Below, piece after piece: positions 6,114-12,860 of a stretch of DNA of 13,518 bases (position 1 is the stretch's first letter; each line of letters begins with the position of its first letter). Position numbers and translations under genes: made by a program. The notes under the pieces were generated by a model. It was not told the origin of the DNA. It searched no databases and saw only the letters and a program-made list of their open reading frames with translations. This DNA comes from an uncultured Spirochaetaceae bacterium (GTDB lineage: Bacteria; Spirochaetota; Spirochaetia; Treponematales; UBA12059), in the NCBI GenBank assembly GCA_938004315.1, contig CALKWG010000413.1:1-13518 (forward strand), given 5' to 3'.

Positions 6114-7430
6114 TCAAGAAGCCCACTTGGACTGGTCGAGCTCGCCTTCGGTCTTGGCCACGATGACGGTGCCGACCATGTCGCCGGTGACGTTGAGGCT
6201 GGTGCGGCCCATGTCGAGCAGGGCGTCGATGCCTAGGATCATGGCGTAGGCCGCCGCGACGGCGGAGCCTTCGGTGACCTTGAGGCCGATGGACTCGAGC
6301 ACCATGAGGAGCATGATGGCGCCGGCGCCCGGCACGCCCGCGGTGCCGATGGAGGCCAGGGTCGCCGTGATGATCACGGTGAGCTGCTGATTGAAGGTCA
6401 GGGGCTGGCCGATTGCGTAGCCTATGAACATGGCGCAGACGCCCAGGTAGATGGCGGTGCCGTCCATATTGATAGTGGCGCCCAAAGGCAGGCTGAAGGA
6501 GCTGATGCTGCGGGGCACGCCCATGTTGTCCTCGGTGTTGCGGAGGGTGATGGGAAGGGTGCCGCCGGAGGAGCGGGTGACGAAGGCGGTGATCATGGCC
6601 TCGTTACCGCGCTTTAAGAACTTGACGAGGCCGAACTTGAAGACCGCGAGCACGCCGCCGTAGACGCCCACGAGGTGGACGATGAGGCCCAGGTACACCG
6701 TCAGCGTCACGAGGAGGAGGGGACCCAAGGCCCGCGCGCCCTGCTGGGCGAAGACGATGGAGATGAGGGCGAAGACGCCGATGGGGGCGTATTGCATGAT
6801 GCCGTGGACGACCTTGTACATGGCCTCGACGGCGCCGTTCGCCAGGTCGAGCACGGTCGCGCCGGCCTTGGCCAGGCCCGCGTCCTTGGAATCCTTGACG
6901 TAGGACAGGGCGATGCCGAAGGCTACCGAGAAGAAGATGATCGGGAGCACGTCGCCCTTGGCCAGCGAGTCGATGGGGTTGGTCGGGATGATGTTGAGGA
7001 GAACCTGCACCAAGGTCGGGGCCTGGGCGGCCCTGCCCGCGGCGCCGGCGGCGCCCACGATGCCCATGCCCAAGCCCGGGCGGAAGATGTTGGCGAACAC
7101 GAGGCCGATGGTGACGGCGAAGGCGCTCGTCAAGAGGTAGTAGGCCATGATCTTAACGCCCACGCGGCCTAAGCGGTTGGGGGCGATGCTCGCCGCGCCC
7201 GCGATGAGCGAGAGGAAGATCACCGGCACCACGATCATGCGTAAGAGCCGCACGAAGACGTCGCCGAAGGGTTTAACCCAGTCGACGAAGGCCTTGACCG
7301 CGTCGGGCGTGAAGCCTAAGACCACGCCGACGGCGATACCGGCGACAAGGCCGATGAGGATGCGTAACAGCAGGTTCGACTTAAAGTACCAATCGAACGC
7401 GCCCTTTTTCTTGGATTTCTGATCGCCCAT
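6114..7430 (-). CDS. Glutamate/aspartate:cation symporter (DAACS/GltP-like)
   Basis: A 438-residue inner-membrane secondary transporter of the dicarboxylate/amino acid:cation symporter family, taking up acidic amino acids or dicarboxylates with Na+ or H+. The N-terminus is Lys-rich and followed by about eight hydrophobic helices. Signature pieces are the HP1 hairpin RSSGGTLP (286-293), NMDGT (321-325) in TM7, the HP2 tip SIGTAGVPGAG (360-370), and TM8 LLDMGRTSLNVTGD (404-417). Aligned by eye with archaeal GltPh, Asp406, Arg409, Thr410 and Asn413 match the substrate-binding Asp394, Arg397, Thr398 and Asn401. The arginine marks preference for side-chain carboxylates (Asp/Glu) over neutral amino acids. 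ATG 7430-7428 follows an AAGGAGT ribosome site. First gene of the series; the AT-rich patch and palindrome at 7516-7542 are its probable control region. Confidence 0.94.
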   Translation of the reverse strand: MGDQKSKKKGAFDWYFKSNLLLRILIGLVAGIAVGVVLGFTPDAVKAFVDWVKPFGDVFVRLLRMIVVPVIFLSLIAGAASIAPNRLGRVGVKIMAYYLLTSAFAVTIGLVFANIFRPGLGMGIVGAAGAAGRAAQAPTLVQVLLNIIPTNPIDSLAKGDVLPIIFFSVAFGIALSYVKDSKDAGLAKAGATVLDLANGAVEAMYKVVHGIMQYAPIGVFALISIVFAQQGARALGPLLLVTLTVYLGLIVHLVGVYGGVLAVFKFGLVKFLKRGNEAMITAFVTRSSGGTLPITLRNTEDNMGVPRSISSFSLPLGATINMDGTAIYLGVCAMFIGYAIGQPLTFNQQLTVIITATLASIGTAGVPGAGAIMLLMVLESIGLKVTEGSAVAAAYAMILGIDALLDMGRTSLNVTGDMVGTVIVAKTEGELDQSKWAS

Positions 7431-7515
7431 AACGACTCCTTAGGTACATGCTACGGCCGACCGCTCGAAGCGGACCCTGGCCTATTCGGAGTCTAGGGGC
7501 GTTTTAGTCGGCGCG

Positions 7516-7542
7516 ATATGCACCAAAAGGTGTATTTTTATA
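7516..7542 (-). promoter_or_regulatory. Palindrome and AT-rich promoter patch upstream of the symporter
   Basis: CACCAAAAGGTG (7521-7532) is a perfect palindrome. The arms extend imperfectly to ATATGCACC and GGTGTATTT, i.e. about 9-bp half-sites around AAAA. The minus strand next to it reads TATAAAAATACACC, so a -10-like TATAAA lies at 7542-7537 and the predicted start would fall inside the palindrome, about 100 bases before the symporter ATG. No good -35 is visible at the right distance (the DNA there is pure GC), which is typical of an activator-dependent promoter. The adjacent NarL-type regulator is the natural candidate to bind here. This is inference from position. Confidence 0.5.
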
Positions 7543-7543
7543 C

Positions 7544-7577
7544 GGGGTCCGGGCGGCGGCGCCGCGCCGCGTACCCC
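7544..7577. repeat. GC-rich inverted repeat downstream of the response regulator
   Basis: GGGGT (7544-7548) and ACCCC (7573-7577) flank a GC-rich core that contains the palindrome GCGGCGCCGC. On the minus strand this would fold about 35 bases after the response regulator stop, but it is followed by A-rich, not T-rich, sequence. It could end or attenuate transcription from the kinase/regulator pair before the symporter promoter, though it lacks a classical terminator tail. Confidence 0.3.
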
Positions 7578-7612
7578 AAGCGGGGGCCTCCCGGTTCGTG
7601 CATCGGGCAGTA

Positions 7613-8278
7613 CTAGATAAGGCCTTCCTCAAGAGCCTTGCGCACGACCTCCGCCTTCGAGCTGACGTTCAGCTTTTGATAAATATGCAGGATATGCTTC
7701 TTCGCGGTGGACGCGGCGATATGGTGCTTGTCCGCCAACTCCCGATAGGTCAAGCCCTCTACGACGTCGCGCAGGACCTCGAGCTCGCGGGCCGTCAGGG
7801 CGTAGTCGACGGTCCTGGCGGGGGCGGCCTTGCGGAGCTCCTCCAGGATGCGCCTGGCCACCGTCGGGCTGATGGGGGAGCCGTCGCCCGAGGCGCTGAC
7901 GATTTGGTCGATCAAGGCTTCCGGCTTAGTGTTCTTAAGGATGTAACCGGTCGCCCCGGCCTTTATAGAATCGAGGATAGCGTCCTGATCCTCGAAGATA
8001 GTCAGGATGAGGACCACGAGCTCGGGCCAGCGGCCTTGGAGTAGCCTGGTCGCCGCGATACCGTCCATGCCCGGCAGATGGATGTCCATGAGGACGATAT
8101 CCGCCTGGCCGCCGGTTTCCAAGAACTGGATGAAGTCCTCGGCCTTAGCGAAGGCGCCGGCGATTCTAAGGCGCCCGTCCAAGCCCAGGAGGTAGCGTAG
8201 GCCCTCGCGGACGTCGCGCTCGTCCTCCACGATGGCCAAGGCCAGCTGCCCGCCGGGGCGGGCGTTACGCGCTATCAC
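7613..8278 (-). CDS. NarL/FixJ-type response regulator (REC-LuxR HTH)
   Basis: A 221-residue transcription regulator of a two-component system. The receiver domain (about 12-130) has the acidic pair Glu18/Asp19 in AIVEDE, phospho-acceptor Asp65 in VLMDIHLPGMDG, Thr93 and Lys115 in GYILKN. The LuxR-type DNA-binding domain (about 158-218) reads YALTARELEVLR, then GLTYRELADKHHIAASTAKKHI. The start is GTG (8278-8276), which overlaps the kinase stop codon (GTGA), with GGAGG seven bases upstream. This predicts coupled translation in equal amounts with the kinase. It gives an 11-residue lead before the domain. The next gene downstream is the symporter, 182 bp away behind a palindrome, so the amino-acid genes are its most likely target. 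Confidence 0.94.
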   Translation of the reverse strand: MIARNARPGGQLALAIVEDERDVREGLRYLLGLDGRLRIAGAFAKAEDFIQFLETGGQADIVLMDIHLPGMDGIAATRLLQGRWPELVVLILTIFEDQDAILDSIKAGATGYILKNTKPEALIDQIVSASGDGSPISPTVARRILEELRKAAPARTVDYALTARELEVLRDVVEGLTYRELADKHHIAASTAKKHILHIYQKLNVSSKAEVVRKALEEGLI

Positions 8279-10107
8279 GTACGAGCCTCCGCGACGAGCT
8301 CGTCGCCCTCTTCGCGCCCCTCGGCGAGCGCCGCCAGCGGGAGCTCGACGGCGAACGACGCGCCCTTCCCCGGCTCCCCGCGTACGGACAGCGCCCCGCC
8401 CAGGCCCTCGACGCGGTAGCGCACGTTATTCAGGCCCGAGAGCTCGCGGCCGCCGGGGAGGCCTGAGAAGCCGCGGCCGTCGTCGGCGTAGCTGGCTCGG
8501 ATACGGCGCTCGTCGGCGTCGATGCGTAGCCGCGCCTTCTGGGCGCCCGCATGCTTCAAGGTATTGCTCACCAGCTCCTCCAGGACCGCCGCCAGCTCCC
8601 GGCGCGTCTCGAAAGGAGCTTCGTCATAGGCGGCGCGCCCGGCGATACGGCACTCGAAGGCCAAGCCGCCGTCCTGAAGGCGCCGCCGTATGCCGGCCGC
8701 CAGGCTGGCGGCGCTGTATTCGGCCACGGCTTGGCCGTCCCGCATGCCGTGCACGATCTCCCTGAGCTTCTGCACGCCCTCGAGGCAGTTGCGTTCGACG
8801 CCGGATAGGGCCTCGACCAGCCGCGGGTCCGCTTCCGAGGCCAGGGACGAGGCGACGCCGTTGCAGAAGAAGATATTGGTCAGCTTTGCGCCTATGGAGT
8901 CATGGAGGTCGCGGTAGATCCGGGTGCGCTCCTCGGCGACGCGGAGCGCCGTCACCTCGCGCTGCAGGGACAAGAGCTCGTCGGTGCGCTCGCGAACCTT
9001 GGCCTCCAGGTCGCTCGAATAGCCGTCGGCCGTATCGAAGAGCTTATTAAGCTCGGCCCCCAGGATGCCGAACTCGTCGCCCGAGCGTATCTTGACGCGG
9101 GCGCCGCGATCCCCGCCTTCCTTGGCCGCGATGACCTTTACGATGTCCCCCAGGGGCATGAGCACGAGGCGCCCGCTGATGGCCGCCACGGCCAACAGGA
9201 GTAGGGTCATCATGATCAGGTCGAAGAGCGTGACGACGCGCAGGAGCTCGACCGTGCCCTCTTGGATGGCCGCGTTCGGCATGCCGATGACGAGGGTCCA
9301 GTCCGGCCGCTCCATGCGGCGATAGACCATATGCGTACTATAGCCGTCGACGAGCGCGTCGAACGAGCCTCGGCCCGAGGCGGGACTCTCGTTCAGGCCT
9401 TGTAGCTCGGCTCGGCGGAGCCCCGACTGGTCCGGGCCGCCGAATTCCGGGAACTGGCTGGCTATCACGAAGCCCGAGCTATCCAGAAGCATCGCCCGGC
9501 CCGCCATGGGGATCTCCAGGGTGGTGAGCACCCCGGCCAGGCTATCGAGGAGTATATCCATCCCGAGTACGCCGACGAAGCGCCCTCCCGCTCCGTAGAC
9601 GGGGAGGACGCAGGTTATGCCGATGGCCTCGACGCTGGCGTAGAGATACGGCGGGGAGACGCTGAATCCGCCCGACTCCAAGGCGACGCGGTACCAGGGG
9701 CGCTTCCTCGGGTCATAGCCGGGGGGGAAGGTCGGGACATGATCGACGAAGCCCTCGCCGTAGCCCCATTCGTACATCAGGCCGTCCTCGGTCCCGAGGT
9801 ATATAGCGCGTAGGAAGTCCTTCCTGGCCAGGACGTGCGAGAGGAAGAGCTCGCGCATGCGCGACGGATCGGGCTCGCGTAGCTCGGGCATCGACGCGAG
9901 CGCGACGGACAGCGACTCGAGCTCGTTGAAGAACTGCCCGAGCTGGCGCTCCGCCCGGTCGATGATGGCGCCGGCCAGCTCGTCCGCGCCGCGCAGGGCG
10001 TGGCGCCGTAGTAAATCCTGGCTGATGACGAGGGTAAGGGCCAGGAAAGACGCTACGGCGAGGGCTATGAAGAGGATGAATTTTTGGCTGATGCCGAGAT
10101 TCTTCAC
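8275..10107 (-). CDS. dCACHE-HAMP sensor histidine kinase, NarX/HPK7 type
   Basis: A membrane sensor kinase that phosphorylates the overlapping NarL-type regulator. From the chosen GTG start it has 610 residues: TM1 (about 10-30), periplasmic double CACHE domain (about 35-285), TM2 (about 291-316), HAMP (to about 370), a coiled stretch, a HisKA_3 dimerisation domain with His402 in YRDLHDSIGAKLTN, and a HATPase domain with N-box Asn515 in EELVSNTLKHA, G1 DDGRGF (542-547) and GLNNVRYRVEGLGG (558-571). The CACHE domain holds YDPRKRPWY (131-139), Tyr154 and Asp184, matching the amino-acid-binding pattern of dCACHE_1 sensors such as PctA. The open frame reaches 10368 but overlaps the divergent gene and the promoter there. 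GTG 10107 is preferred over ATG 10131 because the predicted transcript starts near 10139 and only GTG has an AAGGCGG upstream. The ATG adds eight residues. Confidence 0.93.
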   Translation of the reverse strand: MKNLGISQKFILFIALAVASFLALTLVISQDLLRRHALRGADELAGAIIDRAERQLGQFFNELESLSVALASMPELREPDPSRMRELFLSHVLARKDFLRAIYLGTEDGLMYEWGYGEGFVDHVPTFPPGYDPRKRPWYRVALESGGFSVSPPYLYASVEAIGITCVLPVYGAGGRFVGVLGMDILLDSLAGVLTTLEIPMAGRAMLLDSSGFVIASQFPEFGGPDQSGLRRAELQGLNESPASGRGSFDALVDGYSTHMVYRRMERPDWTLVIGMPNAAIQEGTVELLRVVTLFDLIMMTLLLLAVAAISGRLVLMPLGDIVKVIAAKEGGDRGARVKIRSGDEFGILGAELNKLFDTADGYSSDLEAKVRERTDELLSLQREVTALRVAEERTRIYRDLHDSIGAKLTNIFFCNGVASSLASEADPRLVEALSGVERNCLEGVQKLREIVHGMRDGQAVAEYSAASLAAGIRRRLQDGGLAFECRIAGRAAYDEAPFETRRELAAVLEELVSNTLKHAGAQKARLRIDADERRIRASYADDGRGFSGLPGGRELSGLNNVRYRVEGLGGALSVRGEPGKGASFAVELPLAALAEGREEGDELVAEART

Positions 10108-10145
10108 GCTGGCCGCCCGCCTTGAGCACATCGTAGGATGGCGGG

Positions 10146-10174
10146 ATTGTACAACGGCCGCGGGCGGGCGGCAA
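10146..10174 (-). promoter_or_regulatory. Promoter of the kinase-regulator operon
   Basis: On the minus strand, TTGCCG (10174-10169), a 17-bp spacer and TACAAT (10151-10146; five of six consensus bases) form a good sigma-70-type promoter. Predicted transcription start is near 10139, about 32 bases before the GTG at 10107 but only about 8 before the alternative ATG at 10131, which favours the GTG. Confidence 0.6.
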
Positions 10175-10186
10175 GGACGGTCGCGT

Positions 10187-10222
10187 CTGACGGACGCGGC
10201 GCGCCTGACGGACGCGGCGCGC
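10187..10222. repeat. Two exact tandem copies of an 18-bp repeat
   Basis: CTGACGGACGCGGCGCGC occurs at 10187-10204 and again, back to back, at 10205-10222. Each copy leads into a GGCGCGCC palindrome. The pair lies between two divergent genes, just upstream of the kinase promoter (about -48 to -83 from its predicted start) and upstream of the metallopeptidase-like gene. It could be a double regulator site or a replication-slippage duplication. Confidence 0.9.
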
Positions 10223-10276
10223 CGGCGCTTCACCGGCCGCGGCTCGGCGTAGTATGGTGCCCGCCGGGGGGACGGC

Positions 10277-11065
10277 ATGAACCAAGACCAGGCGAAGGAA
10301 GCGCTGCTCAGGGTAGACGAATGCAAGACGGAGTTCAGCGTCGTATTCAGCGGCAAGAAGAGCTCCATGGTGAACGGCCTCTATAAGCCGCAGAGCCGCG
10401 AGATCATCATCCATAATAAGAATTTCGAGAACGACCAGCAGCTCATCTACACGGCGCTGCACGAGTACGCCCACCACCTACACTGTGAGCGCCGCCCCCA
10501 CCTGCCCGGCGCCCGGGCCCACAGCAACGAGTTCTGGGCCATCTTCCATGAGCTCCTAGAGAAGGCCGAGGCGGTGGGCGTCTATCGTTCGCTCTTCGAT
10601 CAGGAGCCGGAGTTCATCGAGCTTACCGAGCGCATCAAGGCGCTCCTGCCGCGGAACGGCGAGCTGATGCTGACGCTCGGCCAGCTGGTCAAGGAGGCCG
10701 AGGCCCTCTGCAAGAAGCACTTCGTCCGCTTCGAGGACTACATAGACCGCGCCGTGGGCGTGCCGCGGACGAGCGCGACGGCCGCCATGAAGGCGGCCGC
10801 CTATCAGGTGCCGGCCGAGCTGGGTTGGGACGCGATGAAGCTGGTCGCGGGCCTACGAAAGCCCGAGGCCCGCGAGGCGGCCGTGGAGGCTTTCAAGGCC
10901 GGCAAGAGCCAGGAGGCGGTCAAGTCGCTCGTGCGCGCAGAGCCGCCGTCGGAGGATCCGCGCGAGCGCCTCGATAAGGAGCGCGCCCGCCTCGAGCGTA
11001 CCATCCACAACCTGCAGGAGCGCCTGGCGACCGTGGAGAGCGAGCTGCAGAAGCTCGAGGGCTAG
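10277..11065 (+). CDS. HExxH zincin-like protein with C-terminal coiled coil
   Basis: I do not recognise a named family. The 262-residue product has a metallopeptidase-like zinc motif, His62-Glu-Tyr-Ala-His66 in ALHEYAHHLH, followed 16 residues later by His82 in AHSNEFWAIFHEL. That arrangement recalls the third-ligand helix of SprT/WLM-type minigluzincins. The region before it (IIIHNKNFENDQQLIYTALHE) fits the strand-helix that precedes the site in such folds. After about residue 125 the protein changes to helical sequence. This includes a possible helix-turn-helix (about 144-173) and a heptad-like coiled coil (228-261; DKERARLERTIHNLQERL). There is no signal peptide, so it should be cytosolic. 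ATG 10277 follows a GGGGGGA tract. A weak TAGTAT -10 lies at 10250-10255. Its stop is only 7 bp from the convergent lysO stop. Active protease versus DNA- or protein-binding role is undetermined. Confidence 0.8.
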   Translation: MNQDQAKEALLRVDECKTEFSVVFSGKKSSMVNGLYKPQSREIIIHNKNFENDQQLIYTALHEYAHHLHCERRPHLPGARAHSNEFWAIFHELLEKAEAVGVYRSLFDQEPEFIELTERIKALLPRNGELMLTLGQLVKEAEALCKKHFVRFEDYIDRAVGVPRTSATAAMKAAAYQVPAELGWDAMKLVAGLRKPEAREAAVEAFKAGKSQEAVKSLVRAEPPSEDPRERLDKERARLERTIHNLQERLATVESELQKLEG

Positions 11066-11072
11066 GGCGCGG

Positions 11073-12053
11073 CTAGAGGGCGTACACGAGCGGCACGAGG
11101 AATGGCACGAGCAGCGACAGCAGCGCCCCGCTCGTGAAGCTCACCGGCACCGCGGCGGGCCCGACGCATTGCTCTATCAAAGGTAAAGTCACGTCCATCG
11201 CCGTCGCGCCGCCGGCGCCGATGGCGGTATAGGGCCGCTTGCTCGCCGCTAATATGGGTATGAGGACGAGGGCCAGCGCCTCGCGGAGCATGTTCGCCAG
11301 GAACGCGGCCGAACCCAGGGCCGGGTCGCCGAGATCCGCTATAAGCACGCCCGAGAGGCTGTACCAGCCGAAGCCGGCGGCCAGGGCCATGCCTTTGCCG
11401 ATTCCAATGCTGAAGATAAGGGCGACGAGCGCCCCGCCGACAAGGCTTCCGACGGCCGTGGCCGCGGGCACGAGGATCGTGTCGACGCGGGCGAAGGCTG
11501 CCTTGAGCGAGAGGCCCGACTGGGCGAACTGCATACCTACCATGAACAAGAGCGCGTTCAAGACCCATCCGGTCACGGCCCCGTAGTCGAAGCCGCGGAG
11601 CTCGGGGCTCGCGACGCCGGCTATGGCGCCTACGACGACGACGGCTAAGAGGATGGCGGGCGCCTTGAAGTGGGCCCAGTCGACGCCAGGCCGAACATGA
11701 GCGGGGGCGCCGTGCGCGGGGGCGGGGGCGGGTTCGGTCGCGGCCGCGCCGCGGCCCGTAGCCCGGCGGCCGCGCGCGAAGTCGAGGGTCGCGTAGGCCA
11801 GGCGTATGGCCAGAACCGTGCCCGCCAAGGCTAGGACCGCGGTCGCCGTAGCCATGGCGCCGATCTCGCCCATGCGTTCGAAGAGCTCGCTCGAGTTCCC
11901 CAAACGGTAGCCCATGACGAAGAGCAAGGCCCAGAGCGTCAACTTTAAGAGGAAATCGACGACGACCGGCTTAGGCGCCAGCTTAAAGATCTGAAGCGCC
12001 GCGCCGGCCAGGAGAAAGGCGATGAGGACGGCTATTTGAAGGAGGGCGTCCAT
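11073..12053 (-). CDS. lysO: LysO-family lysine exporter (DUF340)
   Basis: An inner-membrane protein of 326 residues, mostly hydrophobic helices, related to E. coli LysO (YbjE), which exports L-lysine and confers resistance to toxic lysine analogues. Conserved family blocks are GFGWYSLSG (227-235), GSAAFLANMLRE (247-258), GGATAMDVTLP (281-291) and a LLSLLVPFL C-terminus. An Ala/Pro/His-rich linker (about 95-125) joins the two halves and makes it slightly longer than the roughly 300-residue E. coli protein. It begins 3 bp after the B3/4-domain gene with no clear ribosome site, so translation is probably coupled. It ends 7 bp from the opposing gene's stop. Family membership is firm; lysine as substrate is by analogy. 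Confidence 0.9.
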   Translation of the reverse strand: MDALLQIAVLIAFLLAGAALQIFKLAPKPVVVDFLLKLTLWALLFVMGYRLGNSSELFERMGEIGAMATATAVLALAGTVLAIRLAYATLDFARGRRATGRGAAATEPAPAPAHGAPAHVRPGVDWAHFKAPAILLAVVVVGAIAGVASPELRGFDYGAVTGWVLNALLFMVGMQFAQSGLSLKAAFARVDTILVPAATAVGSLVGGALVALIFSIGIGKGMALAAGFGWYSLSGVLIADLGDPALGSAAFLANMLREALALVLIPILAASKRPYTAIGAGGATAMDVTLPLIEQCVGPAAVPVSFTSGALLSLLVPFLVPLVYAL

Positions 12054-12056
12054 AGC

Positions 12057-12743
12057 TTAGGCTATCTCGAGCGCGACGGCGCTACGCGCGCCGGCGTGCG
12101 CGGCCAAGAGCTCGGCGAAGCGCTTGCCCACGGCCAAGAGGGCGTCGCTGCTATAGAGCGAAGCCGGGGCGTAGATGAAGCCGGCCAAGTCGACGCTGTC
12201 ATCGCGGAGCTTACCAGCCATGGAATCCTTGACCGGGTTCCCGAGCGGCCTACCCGCCGCGTCGCAGACGCAGAGGAGGCCCTCCAGGTCCATCTCGTGG
12301 CCGGAGGCGTTGAAGACGTAGGCTTCGCCGGCGCCGCAGATACGCACGGTCGCGCCTACGTCCGCGGCGCCGCCGCCCGACGCGTCGCCGAAGGCGCGCA
12401 GGTCGAGGAGGCTTATAGGTAAGCCCGTCTCCAATGAGAGGAGATTATTACAATCGACCGGGCCGTTGATGACGGGGAAGCGGCCCTCCCGGGCGGCCTG
12501 GGCTAGGTACTCGCTCGCCGGCTTCTGGCGGCCGGCGGGTTTATAGCCGCCGGCGCGGAGCATGCCGCGCACCGCGTCCTTGACGTCGGCCGGCGGAAAA
12601 TCCTCGGCAGCTCGCCGGGCCGCCAGAGCCTCGAGCTCGGCTACCAAGGCGGGGGGCGTCGTGGCGACGGCGCAGCCTTCGGCTAGGACGAGGCACACGA
12701 GGGTCGCGTCGAGGCGGGGGTCGTCGTCTTTATGGAGGGTCAT
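12057..12743 (-). CDS. Stand-alone B3/4 (PheT-like) tRNA-editing-type domain protein
   Basis: The 228-residue protein resembles the B3/B4 module of the phenylalanyl-tRNA synthetase beta chain, which in PheRS hydrolyses mischarged Tyr-tRNA(Phe). Free-standing versions are widespread and largely of unknown function. Typical pieces are GGYKPAGRQKPASEYL (65-80), INGPVDCNNLLSLETGLPIS (92-111), and a C-terminal part with NPVKDSMAGKLRDDS (169-183). There is no aminoacylation core, anticodon-binding domain or signal peptide, so it should act alone in the cytosol. ATG 12743-12741 has an AAGGAG site seven bases upstream. It is the first gene of a two-gene unit with lysO, 3 bp apart, which hints at a shared role in amino-acid quality control or homeostasis (inference). 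Confidence 0.85.
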   Translation of the reverse strand: MTLHKDDDPRLDATLVCLVLAEGCAVATTPPALVAELEALAARRAAEDFPPADVKDAVRGMLRAGGYKPAGRQKPASEYLAQAAREGRFPVINGPVDCNNLLSLETGLPISLLDLRAFGDASGGGAADVGATVRICGAGEAYVFNASGHEMDLEGLLCVCDAAGRPLGNPVKDSMAGKLRDDSVDLAGFIYAPASLYSSDALLAVGKRFAELLAAHAGARSAVALEIA

Positions 12744-12773
12744 GGCTCGGCTCCTTATCCGCTATTTCGCCTA

Positions 12774-12802
12774 ACCCTACCATGGGCTAGCCGCCCGGGC
12801 AA
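12774..12802 (-). promoter_or_regulatory. Probable promoter of the B3/4-lysO operon
   Basis: On the minus strand TTGCCC (12802-12797), a 17-bp spacer and TAGGGT (12779-12774) are correctly placed. Start is predicted near 12767, about 24 bases before the ATG and upstream of the AAGGAG ribosome site. The -10 is a modest match. Its -35 is only 10 bp from the -35 of the divergent pyrK promoter. Confidence 0.4.
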
Positions 12803-12812
12803 GCGCGCGCGA

Positions 12813-12842
12813 TTGACACGGCGGGCGCGGCGCGGCTAGGCT
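12813..12842 (+). promoter_or_regulatory. Probable promoter of pyrK
   Basis: A perfect TTGACA (12813-12818) is followed after 18 bp by TAGGCT (12837-12842), a poor -10. The predicted start near 12849 leaves a leader of only about a dozen bases before the pyrK ATG, with a GGGGGT stretch as a weak ribosome site. Confidence 0.45.
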
Positions 12843-12860
12843 CGGGGCCCGGGGGTATGC

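Noticed and set aside
10147..10154. TTGTACAA palindrome as an operator
   Set aside because: Eight bases only, and fully explained by the TACAAT -10 element of the kinase promoter; kept as part of that promoter.
10187..10222. The tandem repeat as a CRISPR or integration site
   Set aside because: Two abutting copies with no spacer, no cas or integrase gene and no tRNA nearby.
10132..10368. Longer kinase start at 10368
   Set aside because: It would overlap the divergent zincin-like gene, read through the predicted promoter and the tandem repeat, and add Arg/Ala-rich sequence before the first membrane helix.
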